From the NCBI GenBank assembly GCA_958349055.1, contig CATWBO010000020.1, forward strand, positions 1 to 41,783: a stretch of DNA of 41,783 nt, written 5' to 3'. The notes under the pieces were generated by a model. That model made no database searches and was not told the origin of the DNA. It worked only from the letters and a program-made list of their open reading frames with translations. Position 1 is the first letter of the stretch. Every line of letters begins with the position of its first letter. The DNA comes from an uncultured bacterium. Lineage in GTDB: Bacteria; Actinomycetota; Coriobacteriia; Coriobacteriales; Coriobacteriaceae. Both the position numbers and the translations under genes were made by a program. This document shows positions 8,469-16,622 of the stretch, piece after piece.

Positions 8469-9236
8469 CTACTCGCCTGCCTTGACGACCATAGAGGCGA
8501 AGTCGGCAGCCTTGAGCGAAGCGCCGCCCACGAGGGCGCCGTCAACGTCGGGCTTGGCGACGAGCTCGGCGATGTTGCCGGGCTTGGCAGAGCCACCATA
8601 GAGAACGCGGATGCCATTAGCGAGCTCCTCGCCAAACATCTCCTTGAGGGTCTCACGGATAGCGCCGCAGACCTCCTGAGCGTCCTCAGCGGTAGCGGTC
8701 TTGCCGGTGCCGATGGCCCAGATGGGCTCGTAGGCGACGACGACCTGCTTGGGGCAGGTGATCTCAAGACCGGCAAGGCCAGCCTTGACCTGGTTCACGA
8801 CGTGCTCGACATAGGTGCCAGCCTCGCGGACCTCGAGGGACTCGCCGCAGCAGAAGACGGGAACAAGACCGGCGGCAACGAGAGCCTTGGCCTTCTTGTT
8901 CTGGTCCTCGTCGGTCTCGTGGAAGTAGTCGCGACGCTCGGAGTGACCGATGATGCAGTAGGTGCAGCCGGCGGACTTGAGCATGTCGCAAGAGGACTCA
9001 CCGGTGAAGGCACCCTTGGCCTCCCAGTACACGTTCTGTGCACCGAGGGCGATGGGGGCAGCCTGAATGCGGTCATGAACCGTGGTGATGTCAATGGTCG
9101 GAGGGCAGACGAGCACCTCGACGCCAGCCGGAACCTCGGGCAGAGCCTGAGCCAGCTCGTCGGCGAGCTTGGCGGCCTCGGCGACGTCGTTGTTCATCTT
9201 CCAGTTACCAGCGATAAGAAGGGTGCGATTAGGCAT
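8469..9236 (-). CDS. tpiA: Triose-phosphate isomerase
   Basis: A 255-residue TIM-barrel enzyme interconverting dihydroxyacetone phosphate and glyceraldehyde 3-phosphate. It has the substrate-binding Lys in NWKMN (K13), the catalytic His in GHSERR, the catalytic Glu in YEPIWAIGTG (flexible lid) and the phosphate loop GGSAKPGN. The start at MPNRTLLIAGNWK is chosen because a longer upstream reading gives 21 non-family residues. The ATG overlaps the pgk stop by eight bases (ATGCCTAA), implying translational coupling. Confidence 0.97.
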   Translation of the reverse strand: MPNRTLLIAGNWKMNNDVAEAAKLADELAQALPEVPAGVEVLVCPPTIDITTVHDRIQAAPIALGAQNVYWEAKGAFTGESSCDMLKSAGCTYCIIGHSERRDYFHETDEDQNKKAKALVAAGLVPVFCCGESLEVREAGTYVEHVVNQVKAGLAGLEITCPKQVVVAYEPIWAIGTGKTATAEDAQEVCGAIRETLKEMFGEELANGIRVLYGGSAKPGNIAELVAKPDVDGALVGGASLKAADFASMVVKAGE

Positions 9237-10419
9237 CGAGAAGCGCCTCCACTCCGGGCAGGGCCTTACCCTCGACGAGCTCCATGGAAGCGCCACCACC
9301 GGTGGAGATCCAGCTCATCTTGTCGGCCAGGTTGAACTTGTTGACAGCCGCGACAGAGTCACCACCGCCGATGATCGAGGTGCAGTCGGCCTCGGCGACG
9401 GCCTCGGCGATAGCCTGGGTGCCGTGAGCGAAGTTGTCGAACTCGAAGACGCCCATGGGGCCGTTCCAGAACACGGTCTTGGCGCCCTTGACGGCCTCGG
9501 CGTAGAGCTCCTCGGTCTTGGGACCGATGTCCATGCCCTCACGATCGTCGGGGATAGCGTCGGAAGCGACAACCTCGGGGACAGCGTCCTCGCCAAAGTG
9601 ATCGGCAACGCGGTTATCGATGGGGAGCAGGATCTTGACGCCCTTCTCCTCGGCCTTCTTGAGCATCTCGCCGGCGCGCTCGACCCAGTCCTCTTCCTTG
9701 AGGGACTGACCGACGGTCAGGCCCTGAGCCAGGAAGAAGGTGTAGGCCATGCCGCCACCGATGATCAGGGTGTCAGCGGAGTCGATGAGGTGATCGAGAA
9801 CGCCGATCTTGGAGGAAACCTTGGAACCGCCGACGATAGCGACGAAGGGGCGCTCGGGCTCGGCGAAGATGCCGGTCAGCGTGTCGACCTCCTTCTCGAG
9901 CAGGAAGCCGGCGACGGCAGGCAGGTAAGCGGCGGGGCCCACGACGGAACCCTGGGCGCGGTGAGCGGTACCGAAGGCGTCGAGAACGAAGACATCGCCG
10001 TAGGAAGCGAGGGTCTTGGCGATCTCGGGATCGTTCTTCTTCTCACGCTTGTCGAAGCGGACGTTCTCGAGAACGAGGACCTTGCCCGGCTCGACGGCGG
10101 CGACAGCCTCAGCAGCCTTCTCGCCGTAGGTGTCGGCGACAAAGGCAACATCGAGACCAGAGAGCTCAGCGAGCTTCTTGGCGACAGGCTCAAGGGAGAG
10201 CTCAGGCTGGAAGCCGGTACCCTCGGGACGGCCGAGGTGGCTCATAAGGATGACGCGAGCGTTGTGCTCAACGAGGTAGTTGATGGTGGGCAGGGCAGCC
10301 TTGATGCGGGTGGTGTCGCCAACGACGCCATCCTTGATAGGCACGTTGAAGTCAACGCGGACGAGAACGCGCTTGCCGTCGACATCGATGTCGCGGACGG
10401 TCTTCTTGGTAAAGGCCAT
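9229..10419 (-). CDS. pgk: Phosphoglycerate kinase
   Basis: A 396-residue kinase that makes ATP from 1,3-bisphosphoglycerate. N-terminal substrate loops (VRVDFNVPIKDG, MSHLGRPEG) and the C-terminal nucleotide loop (GGGDSVAAV) are intact, and the length is typical. The start MAFTKKTVRD is preceded by GAAAGGTAG; twelve further in-frame residues upstream do not resemble the family. It is the first gene of the pgk-tpiA-gpmI operon and is separated from gap by a strong terminator, so a promoter should lie in 10420-10475. Confidence 0.97.
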   Translation of the reverse strand: MAFTKKTVRDIDVDGKRVLVRVDFNVPIKDGVVGDTTRIKAALPTINYLVEHNARVILMSHLGRPEGTGFQPELSLEPVAKKLAELSGLDVAFVADTYGEKAAEAVAAVEPGKVLVLENVRFDKREKKNDPEIAKTLASYGDVFVLDAFGTAHRAQGSVVGPAAYLPAVAGFLLEKEVDTLTGIFAEPERPFVAIVGGSKVSSKIGVLDHLIDSADTLIIGGGMAYTFFLAQGLTVGQSLKEEDWVERAGEMLKKAEEKGVKILLPIDNRVADHFGEDAVPEVVASDAIPDDREGMDIGPKTEELYAEAVKGAKTVFWNGPMGVFEFDNFAHGTQAIAEAVAEADCTSIIGGGDSVAAVNKFNLADKMSWISTGGGASMELVEGKALPGVEALLDA

Positions 10420-10474
10420 GTTTGCTTCTACCTTTCGTACGTGTCTGCCTCCCATTACGGCAGACGATTTCCTA

Positions 10475-10522
10475 TAAAAAGGGCGCGACCCTAGGGTGTA
10501 AGCCCTATGAGGCCGCGCCCTT
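10475..10522 (-). terminator. gap terminator
   Basis: The stem pairs AAGGGCGCG (10479-10487) with CGCGCCCTT (10514-10522), with an inner AGGG/CCCT hairpin, and is followed on the minus strand by TTTTTATAGG. It separates the gap transcript from pgk. Confidence 0.85.
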
Positions 10523-10559
10523 CTTTAGACGCTCAACGAGCTATTCGCTAAAAGCTAAA

Positions 10560-11585
10560 TTAAGCAACGAACTTCTCGAAGTACTTGATGGTGCGGACCA
10601 TCTGAGAGGTGTAGGAGTTCTCGTTGTCGTACCAAGAGGTGACCTGAACGAGGGTCTGGCCATTGCCGAGGTCAGAGCACATGGTCTGAGTGGCGTCGAA
10701 GATGGAGCCGTGGGTCTCGCCGATGATGTCGGTGGAGACGATGTCGTCCTCGTTGTAACCGAAGGTCTCGGAGATGGTGGAAGCGTAGGCCTTCATAGCG
10801 GCGTTGACCTCGTCGACGGTGACCTTCTTGTCAACGACAGCGTAGAGGTTGGTGATGGAGCCGGTCGGCGTCGGGACGCGCTGGGCGGCACCGATGAGCT
10901 TACCGTTGAGCTCGGGGAGAACCAGGCCGATAGCCTTGGCAGCACCGGTGGTGTTGGGGACGATGTTGACGGCGCAGGCGCGGCTACGACGCTTGTTGCC
11001 CTTGCGCTGCGGGCCGTCGAGCGGCATCTGGTCGCCAGTCCAGGCGTGAATGGTGGTCATGATGCCGGACACGATGGGAGCGAAGTCGTTCAGACCCTTG
11101 GCCATCGGGGCGAGGCAGTTGGTGGTGCAGGAAGCAGCGGAGATGATGTTGTCCTCAGCGGTCAGCGTCTCGTGGTTGACGTTGTACACGATGGTGGGCA
11201 GATCGCTGCCGGCCGGAGCGGAGATGACGACCTTCTTGGCGCCAGCGTTGATGTGGGCCTGAGCCTTAGCCTTGCTGGTGTAGAAGCCGGTGCACTCGAG
11301 AACGACGTCGACGTCGAGGTCGCCCCAAGGCAGGTTGTTGGCGTCGGCCTCCTTGTAGATCTTGATCTCCTTGCCGTCAACGGTGATGGAATCCTCGCCA
11401 GCAACGACCTCGTGATCGCGAGCGTAGTTGCCCTGCGTGGAGTCGTACTTCAGCAGGTAAGCGAGCATATCGGGAGAGGTGAGGTCGTTGATAGCGACAA
11501 TCTCGGAGCCCTCATGACCGAACATCTGACGGAAAGCCAGACGACCGATGCGACCGAAGCCGTTAATAGCAACCTTTACTGCCAT
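10560..11585 (-). CDS. gap: Glyceraldehyde-3-phosphate dehydrogenase, type I
   Basis: A 341-residue NAD-dependent GAPDH. The N-terminal Rossmann segment is AINGFGRIGRLAFR, the active-site Cys lies in SAASCTTNCLAP (about residue 153), and the C-terminus WYDNENSYTSQMVRT is canonical. The ATG at MAVKVAINGF follows AAAGGAG by seven bases; 34 further in-frame residues upstream are not family-like. It is flanked by its own terminator and by a 193-base A/T-rich upstream region holding a 14-bp palindrome, so it is probably monocistronic and separately controlled. Confidence 0.97.
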   Translation of the reverse strand: MAVKVAINGFGRIGRLAFRQMFGHEGSEIVAINDLTSPDMLAYLLKYDSTQGNYARDHEVVAGEDSITVDGKEIKIYKEADANNLPWGDLDVDVVLECTGFYTSKAKAQAHINAGAKKVVISAPAGSDLPTIVYNVNHETLTAEDNIISAASCTTNCLAPMAKGLNDFAPIVSGIMTTIHAWTGDQMPLDGPQRKGNKRRSRACAVNIVPNTTGAAKAIGLVLPELNGKLIGAAQRVPTPTGSITNLYAVVDKKVTVDEVNAAMKAYASTISETFGYNEDDIVSTDIIGETHGSIFDATQTMCSDLGNGQTLVQVTSWYDNENSYTSQMVRTIKYFEKFVA

Positions 11586-11719
11586 TGTGTCTCCTTTCGT
11601 AAGGCCCCCGCAAGCTACAGCGCCCGCCGTTGAGGCCCACAAACTAACCACTCGCCTAATATACCTTTTTTTGGACTTGAATTTCACGAGAATAGTCGAA
11701 ATTGAAAATCAAATTTACG

Positions 11720-11733
11720 TTAAAACGTTTTAA
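11720..11733. promoter_or_regulatory. 14-bp palindrome upstream of gap, LacI-family-like operator
   Basis: TTAAAACGTTTTAA is a perfect palindrome centred on CG, the form favoured by LacI/CcpA-type regulators. It sits 135 bases upstream of the gap start and 46 bases from the whiA stop, in the A/T-rich gap 11586-11778. No other gene is seen in that gap. The regulator is not encoded in this window. Confidence 0.4.
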
Positions 11734-11778
11734 AGAATAAAATAGCAGCTAAATCCGTATATACGTCGATACTTTAAA

Positions 11779-12708
11779 CTACCCGTTTGCTTCAATGAGC
11801 TTTTCAAGCCGTAAAACACGATGGTAGAGGGCCGACTTCGACAAGGGAGGGTCGGCCATCTCCCCTAAATCACGCAGCGACAGATCGGGATAGCGCTCGC
11901 GCAGGTCGCAAAAGACCGCCAAGGCATCCGGAAGCGCATCGCGAAGGCCGCGCTGCTCGAGCTCATCGATAAGCGCAAGCTGATGTTGGGCAGCACCGGC
12001 GCTTCTGGTCTGGTTGGCGAGCTCGGCGTTCACGCGACGGTTCACATCGTTCTTAACCAACTTGACCGCGCGCGCCTCCTCAATCTCGGCAACGCTGCGC
12101 TTGGCACCAATCAGCTTTAATAAATGCTCGATTTCCTCAGCGCTCTTAATGTACACGGCATATGACCCCCGTCGTGCATTAACACGAGCATGGACCCCAA
12201 TCTGCCCCAACAGGTCGCAAAGCCCCTTGGCATATTGCTCGCCCTGCACCGCGATCTCCAAATGAAAATCGCCGCGTGGATCGGCCACGAAACCGCCGGC
12301 GATGAGCGCGCCGCGGATGTAGGCAAGCCTGCAGCAGGGACGGGCAACGATGTGCCGGGGAACACCGGCGACGAGCCCTCCCCTGCGGTCGAGAATGCCC
12401 AGCAGCACCAGAGCCTTGTCCAGGTCGGGTTGATCGGGCAGGGTAATGAGATAGTTACGGACTTTATGCAAGACCGATTTACGAACGGTGAATTCCGTTT
12501 TGAGCTTAAGGATACGATGCGTCAGTGTGATCATCGTGCGCGCGACGGCACCCGTCTCGGTCGCGACCGTCAAACGATACCGCCCGGAGCCGGCCAGCGA
12601 AAGTGTACCGCTCACACGCGTCAGGGCGGCAAGCGTCGACAAATCGCAGTATTCACATTCGGGTTCGCAGCGCGCGAGCTCGTCACGCACCTCGGCGGTA
12701 AACGACAT
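11779..12708 (-). CDS. whiA: WhiA, DNA-binding cell-division/sporulation regulator
   Basis: A 309-residue WhiA. The N-terminal two-thirds is the LAGLIDADG-like homing-endonuclease fold without nuclease function (note YIRGALIAGGFVADPRG, residues about 129-145). The C-terminal helix-turn-helix covers LRERYPDLSLRDLGEMADPPLSKSALYHRV. In actinobacteria WhiA activates cell-division genes such as ftsZ. It starts six bases after the rapZ stop and is probably cotranscribed with rapZ. The yvcK gene that usually lies between rapZ and whiA is absent. Confidence 0.95.
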   Translation of the reverse strand: MSFTAEVRDELARCEPECEYCDLSTLAALTRVSGTLSLAGSGRYRLTVATETGAVARTMITLTHRILKLKTEFTVRKSVLHKVRNYLITLPDQPDLDKALVLLGILDRRGGLVAGVPRHIVARPCCRLAYIRGALIAGGFVADPRGDFHLEIAVQGEQYAKGLCDLLGQIGVHARVNARRGSYAVYIKSAEEIEHLLKLIGAKRSVAEIEEARAVKLVKNDVNRRVNAELANQTRSAGAAQHQLALIDELEQRGLRDALPDALAVFCDLRERYPDLSLRDLGEMADPPLSKSALYHRVLRLEKLIEANG

Positions 12709-12714
12709 GCAGAC

Positions 12715-13617
12715 CTATGCTTTCGTGTTGGCGCGCGACAGGTCGCGATGGGAAATGCTCACGTGATACTGGGCACCTTCCAAATAACGTGCCGTGGCCT
12801 CGGCGATGGCAACGCTGCGGTGTTGACCGCCCGTGCAACCGATGGCAATAGAAAGCTGCGGCTTGCCCTCCGCGATATAGCCGGGCATGACCGTATCGAG
12901 CAGCTGTGTCCAAGCCTTCCAAAACTCCTGCGTCTTGGGATGGTCCAGAACAAAATCGGAGACCTTTTTATCGAGACCGGTCATCGTGCGCATCTCGGGA
13001 TCGTAGAACGGATTGGGCAGGAAGCGGACGTCGATCATAATGTCCGCCTCGACGGGCATGCCGTGCTTAAAGCCAAACGAGAACACATGGACGTCCATGA
13101 GCTGTTGGTCGGACAGTTCGGAAAATGCCATACGCAGCTTGTTGCGCAGCGCAGAGGTGCGCAGACGGCTCGTGTCGATAATCATATCGGCTCGATCGCG
13201 CACGCCCTGCAGCTGAAGGCGCTCGCGCTGAATGGCATCGGCCGTAGTCTCCCCCGGCTTGGCAATGGGATGACGGCGGCGATTTTCGCTGTAGCGACGA
13301 ATCAGCACCTCGTCAGAAGCCTCCAGGAACACGATGTCGCAGCTCATCTCGCGTTCTTCGAGCGCGGCGACCGCATCGAGCAACTCGTCAAACAGTCCCT
13401 GGCTACGCAAATCGCAGGTGACGGCGAGATGCCTGCCCACGCCCGTATTGATGCCGACGAGCTCGGCAAGCTGGGCGATGAGACGCGGAGGTAGGTTATC
13501 AATGCAAAAATAGCCCATGTCCTCGAACACGTGCATGGCCTGTGTGCGGCCCGATCCGGACATTCCGGTGATGATGACGATATCGGGGATGCGCTCCGAG
13601 CGCTCCGCCGCATCCAT
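12715..13617 (-). CDS. rapZ: RapZ/YvcJ-family nucleotide-binding protein
   Basis: A 300-residue P-loop protein of the RapZ (YvcJ) family. The Walker A segment GMSGSGRT (18-25) carries Arg where many members have Lys. FCIDNLPP and the C-terminal IGCTGGQHRSVAIAE are family hallmarks. In E. coli RapZ binds GlmY/GlmZ RNAs and senses glucosamine-6-phosphate; the actinobacterial role is less defined. The chosen ATG follows GGGAG by five bases; an ATG 18 bases upstream also has a GGGAGG site and is a possible alternative. If the glucosamine-6-phosphate link held here, it would connect this gene to the neighbouring sialic acid pathway, but that is only inference. Confidence 0.92.
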   Translation of the reverse strand: MDAAERSERIPDIVIITGMSGSGRTQAMHVFEDMGYFCIDNLPPRLIAQLAELVGINTGVGRHLAVTCDLRSQGLFDELLDAVAALEEREMSCDIVFLEASDEVLIRRYSENRRRHPIAKPGETTADAIQRERLQLQGVRDRADMIIDTSRLRTSALRNKLRMAFSELSDQQLMDVHVFSFGFKHGMPVEADIMIDVRFLPNPFYDPEMRTMTGLDKKVSDFVLDHPKTQEFWKAWTQLLDTVMPGYIAEGKPQLSIAIGCTGGQHRSVAIAEATARYLEGAQYHVSISHRDLSRANTKA

Positions 13618-13646
13618 GGCATCTCCCTTTTGCATGTGCTGCCTCC

Positions 13647-13685
13647 CAAAAACAAGCGCGAGACCCAGCAACCCGGATCCCGCGC
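13647..13685 (-). terminator. Terminator or attenuator between nanE and rapZ
   Basis: Arms 13656-13666 and 13675-13685 pair at 9 of 11 positions and are followed on the minus strand by TTGTTTTT. The U-tract runs directly into the GGGAGG site of the upstream candidate rapZ start. It would end the sialic acid transcript or modulate read-through into rapZ-whiA. Confidence 0.5.
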
Positions 13686-13736
13686 GGTCAATTGCCTATA
13701 TTGAGTATACCGCCCCGAGCGGATACGAGGCCTGTC

Positions 13737-14423
13737 TTACGCCTCAAGCGCAGCCTTGAACCAACTCGTAATACTCGTGGGGTGCGTGATGGCGGTGCCG
13801 ACGACAACGGCCCAGGCGCCAGCATCGATCGCGGCGCGAGCCTCCTCGGGCGTGTGCACGCGGCCCTCGCAGATGATGGGAAGACCGGGGAATTCCTCGG
13901 TCGCCTGACGCAGGAGCGGCAGATCGGGGCCATCGGCCATGGTGCAGTCGATGGCGGCGACACCATGAGAAAGCGTGGTGGATACAAGGTCGAAGCCCAT
14001 ATCAACCGCACGGCGAATGTCCTCGATGGTGGCACAATCCGCCATCAGGAGCACACCCTCCTCGTGCAGCGGACGGAAGGTGTCCTCGACGGTCTTGCCA
14101 TCAGGACGCGGGCGATCGGTGGCGTCGATCGCCACGATATCGGCACCCGCGGCAACGCAGGCGCGAGCATGGCGCAGCGTCGGCGTGATGTAAACGCCCT
14201 CGTGTCCATCCTTCCACAGGCCGATGACGGGAATCTCACAGCGACCCTTAATGGCGGCAATGTCGGCAAGGCCCTGACAGCGAATGGCGGCGGCACCGCC
14301 AAGCTCGCAAGCGCGAGACATTTGAGCCATGGTCTCGGGCGTACGAAGCGGCTCGCCCATATACGCCTGAACGCTCACGACGAGCTTGCCCTTCAGGGAT
14401 TGAATCAAAGGATCGACGGTCAT
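13737..14423 (-). CDS. nanE: N-acetylmannosamine-6-phosphate 2-epimerase
   Basis: A 228-residue TIM-barrel epimerase that converts ManNAc-6-phosphate to GlcNAc-6-phosphate, the last dedicated step of sialic acid catabolism before NagA/NagB. The catalytic Lys is K71 in GLWKDGHEGVYITPT and the catalytic Glu is E186 in ICEGRVHTPEEA. VSVQAYMGEPLR and VVVGTAITHP are family phosphate/substrate loops. Length is normal. It is the last gene of the sialic acid operon; its ribosome site (AGAAAGG) is about 11 bases from the ATG and lies beside a 13-bp stem-loop, which may tune its expression. Confidence 0.95.
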   Translation of the reverse strand: MTVDPLIQSLKGKLVVSVQAYMGEPLRTPETMAQMSRACELGGAAAIRCQGLADIAAIKGRCEIPVIGLWKDGHEGVYITPTLRHARACVAAGADIVAIDATDRPRPDGKTVEDTFRPLHEEGVLLMADCATIEDIRRAVDMGFDLVSTTLSHGVAAIDCTMADGPDLPLLRQATEEFPGLPIICEGRVHTPEEARAAIDAGAWAVVVGTAITHPTSITSWFKAALEA

Positions 14424-14446
14424 AAGGCTGCAACCTTTCTCAGAAC

Positions 14447-14477
14447 AGCCTCCCGAGACGTGTTGTCTCGGGAGGCT
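14447..14477 (-). other. nanK-nanE intercistronic stem-loop
   Basis: Perfect 13-bp arms AGCCTCCCGAGAC (14447-14459) and GTCTCGGGAGGCT (14465-14477) around a 5-base loop. No U-tract follows on the minus strand (GTTCTGAG). The structure ends about 24 bases before the nanE start, so it may mark an RNA processing site or affect nanE translation. Confidence 0.65.
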
Positions 14478-14493
14478 CCTACAGCAGATACGT

Positions 14494-15459
14494 TTACTTC
14501 AAAGAGGCAAGAAGATGCTCAGCGGCACCGATGAGCGGAGCATCGCCCTCCAGAGAACCGATGAGGATCGGCGTGTCCTGAAGCGGATCGAGTGCCTGGC
14601 TGGCATAGCCCTCGTGCACCGAATCCTTCCATGTCTGCGAACGCCAATCGGGACCTTGATGAATCACGCCGCCCGAAAGCACAATGACCTCAGGGTCCAA
14701 GATGTTGGCGAGCGAGCCCAAGCTGGCACCCAGCGCAAAGCCGGCGTCATGAATGACCTCGGTCGCCTTTGCGTCGCCTGCACGGCACAGGTCGTTCACA
14801 TCGCGACCGACCGAAGGACGGCTGGGGTCGACGCGGCCAAAGCGCTCATCGTACATACGACCAATGGAAGTGCCCGAAGCAACCGACTCCAGATGGCCGG
14901 AACGCCCGCAGGCGCAGGGAATGCCGGCGGCAGCCGAGCACTCGATGTGGCCCATATGGCCAGCAGCACCATGGAAGCCCTGCATCACGCGGCCGTTCTC
15001 GACATATGCGCCGCCGATACCCGTACCGATGCCAAGACACAAGACGGAGAACTTGCCCTTGCCGACACCCCAGTGGGCCTCGCCCAGAGCATGAGCCTGC
15101 ACGTCGCCTACAACGGCAACGGGAAGACCGAGATCCTCGCGCAGACGCGGCCCCAACTGAACGCCGGACCAGCCGGGCATGATCTCATTGGCATACGCGA
15201 TGGCGCCCGTCTTGGGATCGACGACGCCGGCGGCACCGATACCGACGCCAAGGACCTCGACATCGGGGTTCGCCTCAATGGCGGCCTTAATAGACGCCTC
15301 GATGCGCTGGAAAACTGCCTCGCCACCCTCTTTGGCCTCGGTGGGAACCTCAGCTTCAAAGACCGGATGGGGCACGCTGCCATCAGCCGGATACTCCATA
15401 ATGGCAGTCGCGATCTTAGTTCCGCCGATATCGACAGAGCAGACGTACTTGTTCTCCAT
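14494..15459 (-). CDS. nanK: ROK-family sugar kinase, probable N-acetylmannosamine kinase
   Basis: A 321-residue ROK kinase, expected to phosphorylate ManNAc to ManNAc-6-phosphate. The phosphate loop DIGGTK is at 10-15, the catalytic Asp is D119 in GDVQAHALGE, and a second glycine loop is LGIGTGIGG (142-150). The zinc/substrate region departs from the usual GExGH...CxCGxxGC: here it reads GAAGH (Ala where Glu is usual) and CACGRSGHL, with His189 in place of the third Cys. The ManNAc role is assigned from its place between nanA and nanE; a glucokinase-like specificity cannot be excluded. The ATG has AAGGAG seven bases upstream. Confidence 0.85.
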   Translation of the reverse strand: MENKYVCSVDIGGTKIATAIMEYPADGSVPHPVFEAEVPTEAKEGGEAVFQRIEASIKAAIEANPDVEVLGVGIGAAGVVDPKTGAIAYANEIMPGWSGVQLGPRLREDLGLPVAVVGDVQAHALGEAHWGVGKGKFSVLCLGIGTGIGGAYVENGRVMQGFHGAAGHMGHIECSAAAGIPCACGRSGHLESVASGTSIGRMYDERFGRVDPSRPSVGRDVNDLCRAGDAKATEVIHDAGFALGASLGSLANILDPEVIVLSGGVIHQGPDWRSQTWKDSVHEGYASQALDPLQDTPILIGSLEGDAPLIGAAEHLLASLK

Positions 15460-15534
15460 GTCGTTCTCCTTCGGAGATAAAAAACAACTACAGGAAATGC
15501 GCCGTCAGGCTAGCCGTCACAGCGCGGGTAAAGG

Positions 15535-15631
15535 GTTTCCAGGTGCCCGAGATTGCCGAGAAACCGTGTGGCCATTGACCTAATGGGTCATGGCCACACG
15601 GTTGAACGGCGAGGTCGGGTGCCTGGGAAAG
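15535..15631 (-). other. Extended nanA-nanK intercistronic hairpin (about 96 nt)
   Basis: The core stem pairs 15562-15575 with 15590-15603 (14 bp, AACCGTGTGGCCAT). Outer stems continue through GCCG/CGGC and CCAGGTGCCCGA with TCGGGTGCCTGG (two G-U wobbles), then TTTCC with GGAAA. It begins only a few bases after the nanA stop. No U-tract directly follows in the minus direction (AACCCTTTACC), so it is probably an mRNA stabiliser or processing element rather than a terminator. Confidence 0.65.
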
Positions 15632-15633
15632 CT

Positions 15634-16554
15634 TTACAGGAGACCGTTGTCCTGGAGGACCTTCTTAATAGCCTCGACGTTCTCGCCGGTCATGGCCTTC
15701 ACCGGGCGCGGCATGGTCGGGCTGTCGAAGATGCCCATGAGGTTCATAGCGGTCTTGAAGGCGCCGACGCCACCGGCATAGCCCTGGACGCCCGAGGTGA
15801 CATCCCAGATGTGGGAGATCTCGTTGAGGCGATCCTGCTCGGCCTTGACGGTAGCCCAGTCACCGGCCTGAGCGGCCTTCCACTGGCGCACGTAGCCCTC
15901 GGGCTCAACGTTGGCGAGGCCCGGGACAGAACCGTCGGCGCCACCGAGGTAAGCGCCGTCGACGACAACCTCGTGACCGGTAAGGATGCTCATCGGATGG
16001 CCGTTCTTCTCGTTCTCCTGAACGAGATAGCGGAACGAGATGTCATCACCCGAGGAATCCTTGACGCCAGCAAGGACGCCCTCGGCGCCGAGCTTGGCAA
16101 GGAGCTTCCAGGGGAGCTTGGTGTGAACGCAGACGGGAATGTCATAGGCAAAGATGGGCAGGTCAAGCTCCTCGTGCAGGATGCGGAAGTGCTCCTCGAC
16201 CTCGGTCATGCCCTGCAGGGCATAGAACGGGCAGGTGGCGACGAGGGCGTCGGCGCCCAGCTCCTGAGCGACCTTGCCGTGCTCAATCATGCGCTCGGTC
16301 TCGGTATCGATGATGCCGACCAGAACAGGCACGCGGTGGTCGACGATGCGGACGGCCTCGGCGATAATCTGGCGACGGCGCTCATCGGTGGAGAAAACGA
16401 CCTCACCCGAAGAGCCCAGGAAGAACAGGCCATCGACGCCGGCATCGATCATGCGGTTGATGCTGCGCTCAAAGGAGGCAACATCGAGCTGGTGATCTTC
16501 GGTATCGGGAACAACGACGGGAGGGATAACGCCGGTGAATTTCTGAGTTGCCAC
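15634..16554 (-). CDS. nanA: N-acetylneuraminate lyase (DHDPS/NAL family)
   Basis: A 306-residue class I aldolase of the DHDPS/NAL superfamily, expected to split Neu5Ac into ManNAc and pyruvate. The Schiff-base Lys is K165 in AGVKDSSGD and the catalytic Tyr is Y137 in FAYDIP, the same numbers as in E. coli NanA. The carboxylate loop is LGSSGE (46-51), not the GGSTGE common in proven lyases, so a different 2-keto acid is possible on sequence alone. Context with nanK, nanE and a Sat-type importer supports the lyase call. The start is GTG with AAGGAG six bases upstream; 28 further in-frame codons upstream are not family-like. Confidence 0.87.
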   Translation of the reverse strand: MATQKFTGVIPPVVVPDTEDHQLDVASFERSINRMIDAGVDGLFFLGSSGEVVFSTDERRRQIIAEAVRIVDHRVPVLVGIIDTETERMIEHGKVAQELGADALVATCPFYALQGMTEVEEHFRILHEELDLPIFAYDIPVCVHTKLPWKLLAKLGAEGVLAGVKDSSGDDISFRYLVQENEKNGHPMSILTGHEVVVDGAYLGGADGSVPGLANVEPEGYVRQWKAAQAGDWATVKAEQDRLNEISHIWDVTSGVQGYAGGVGAFKTAMNLMGIFDSPTMPRPVKAMTGENVEAIKKVLQDNGLL

Positions 16555-16622
16555 AAGAATCTCCTTAGTTGTCTGGCGGGCGGCCCTATGCCACCCACTC
16601 TTGTTGGCAGTGTCCAGGCTGT

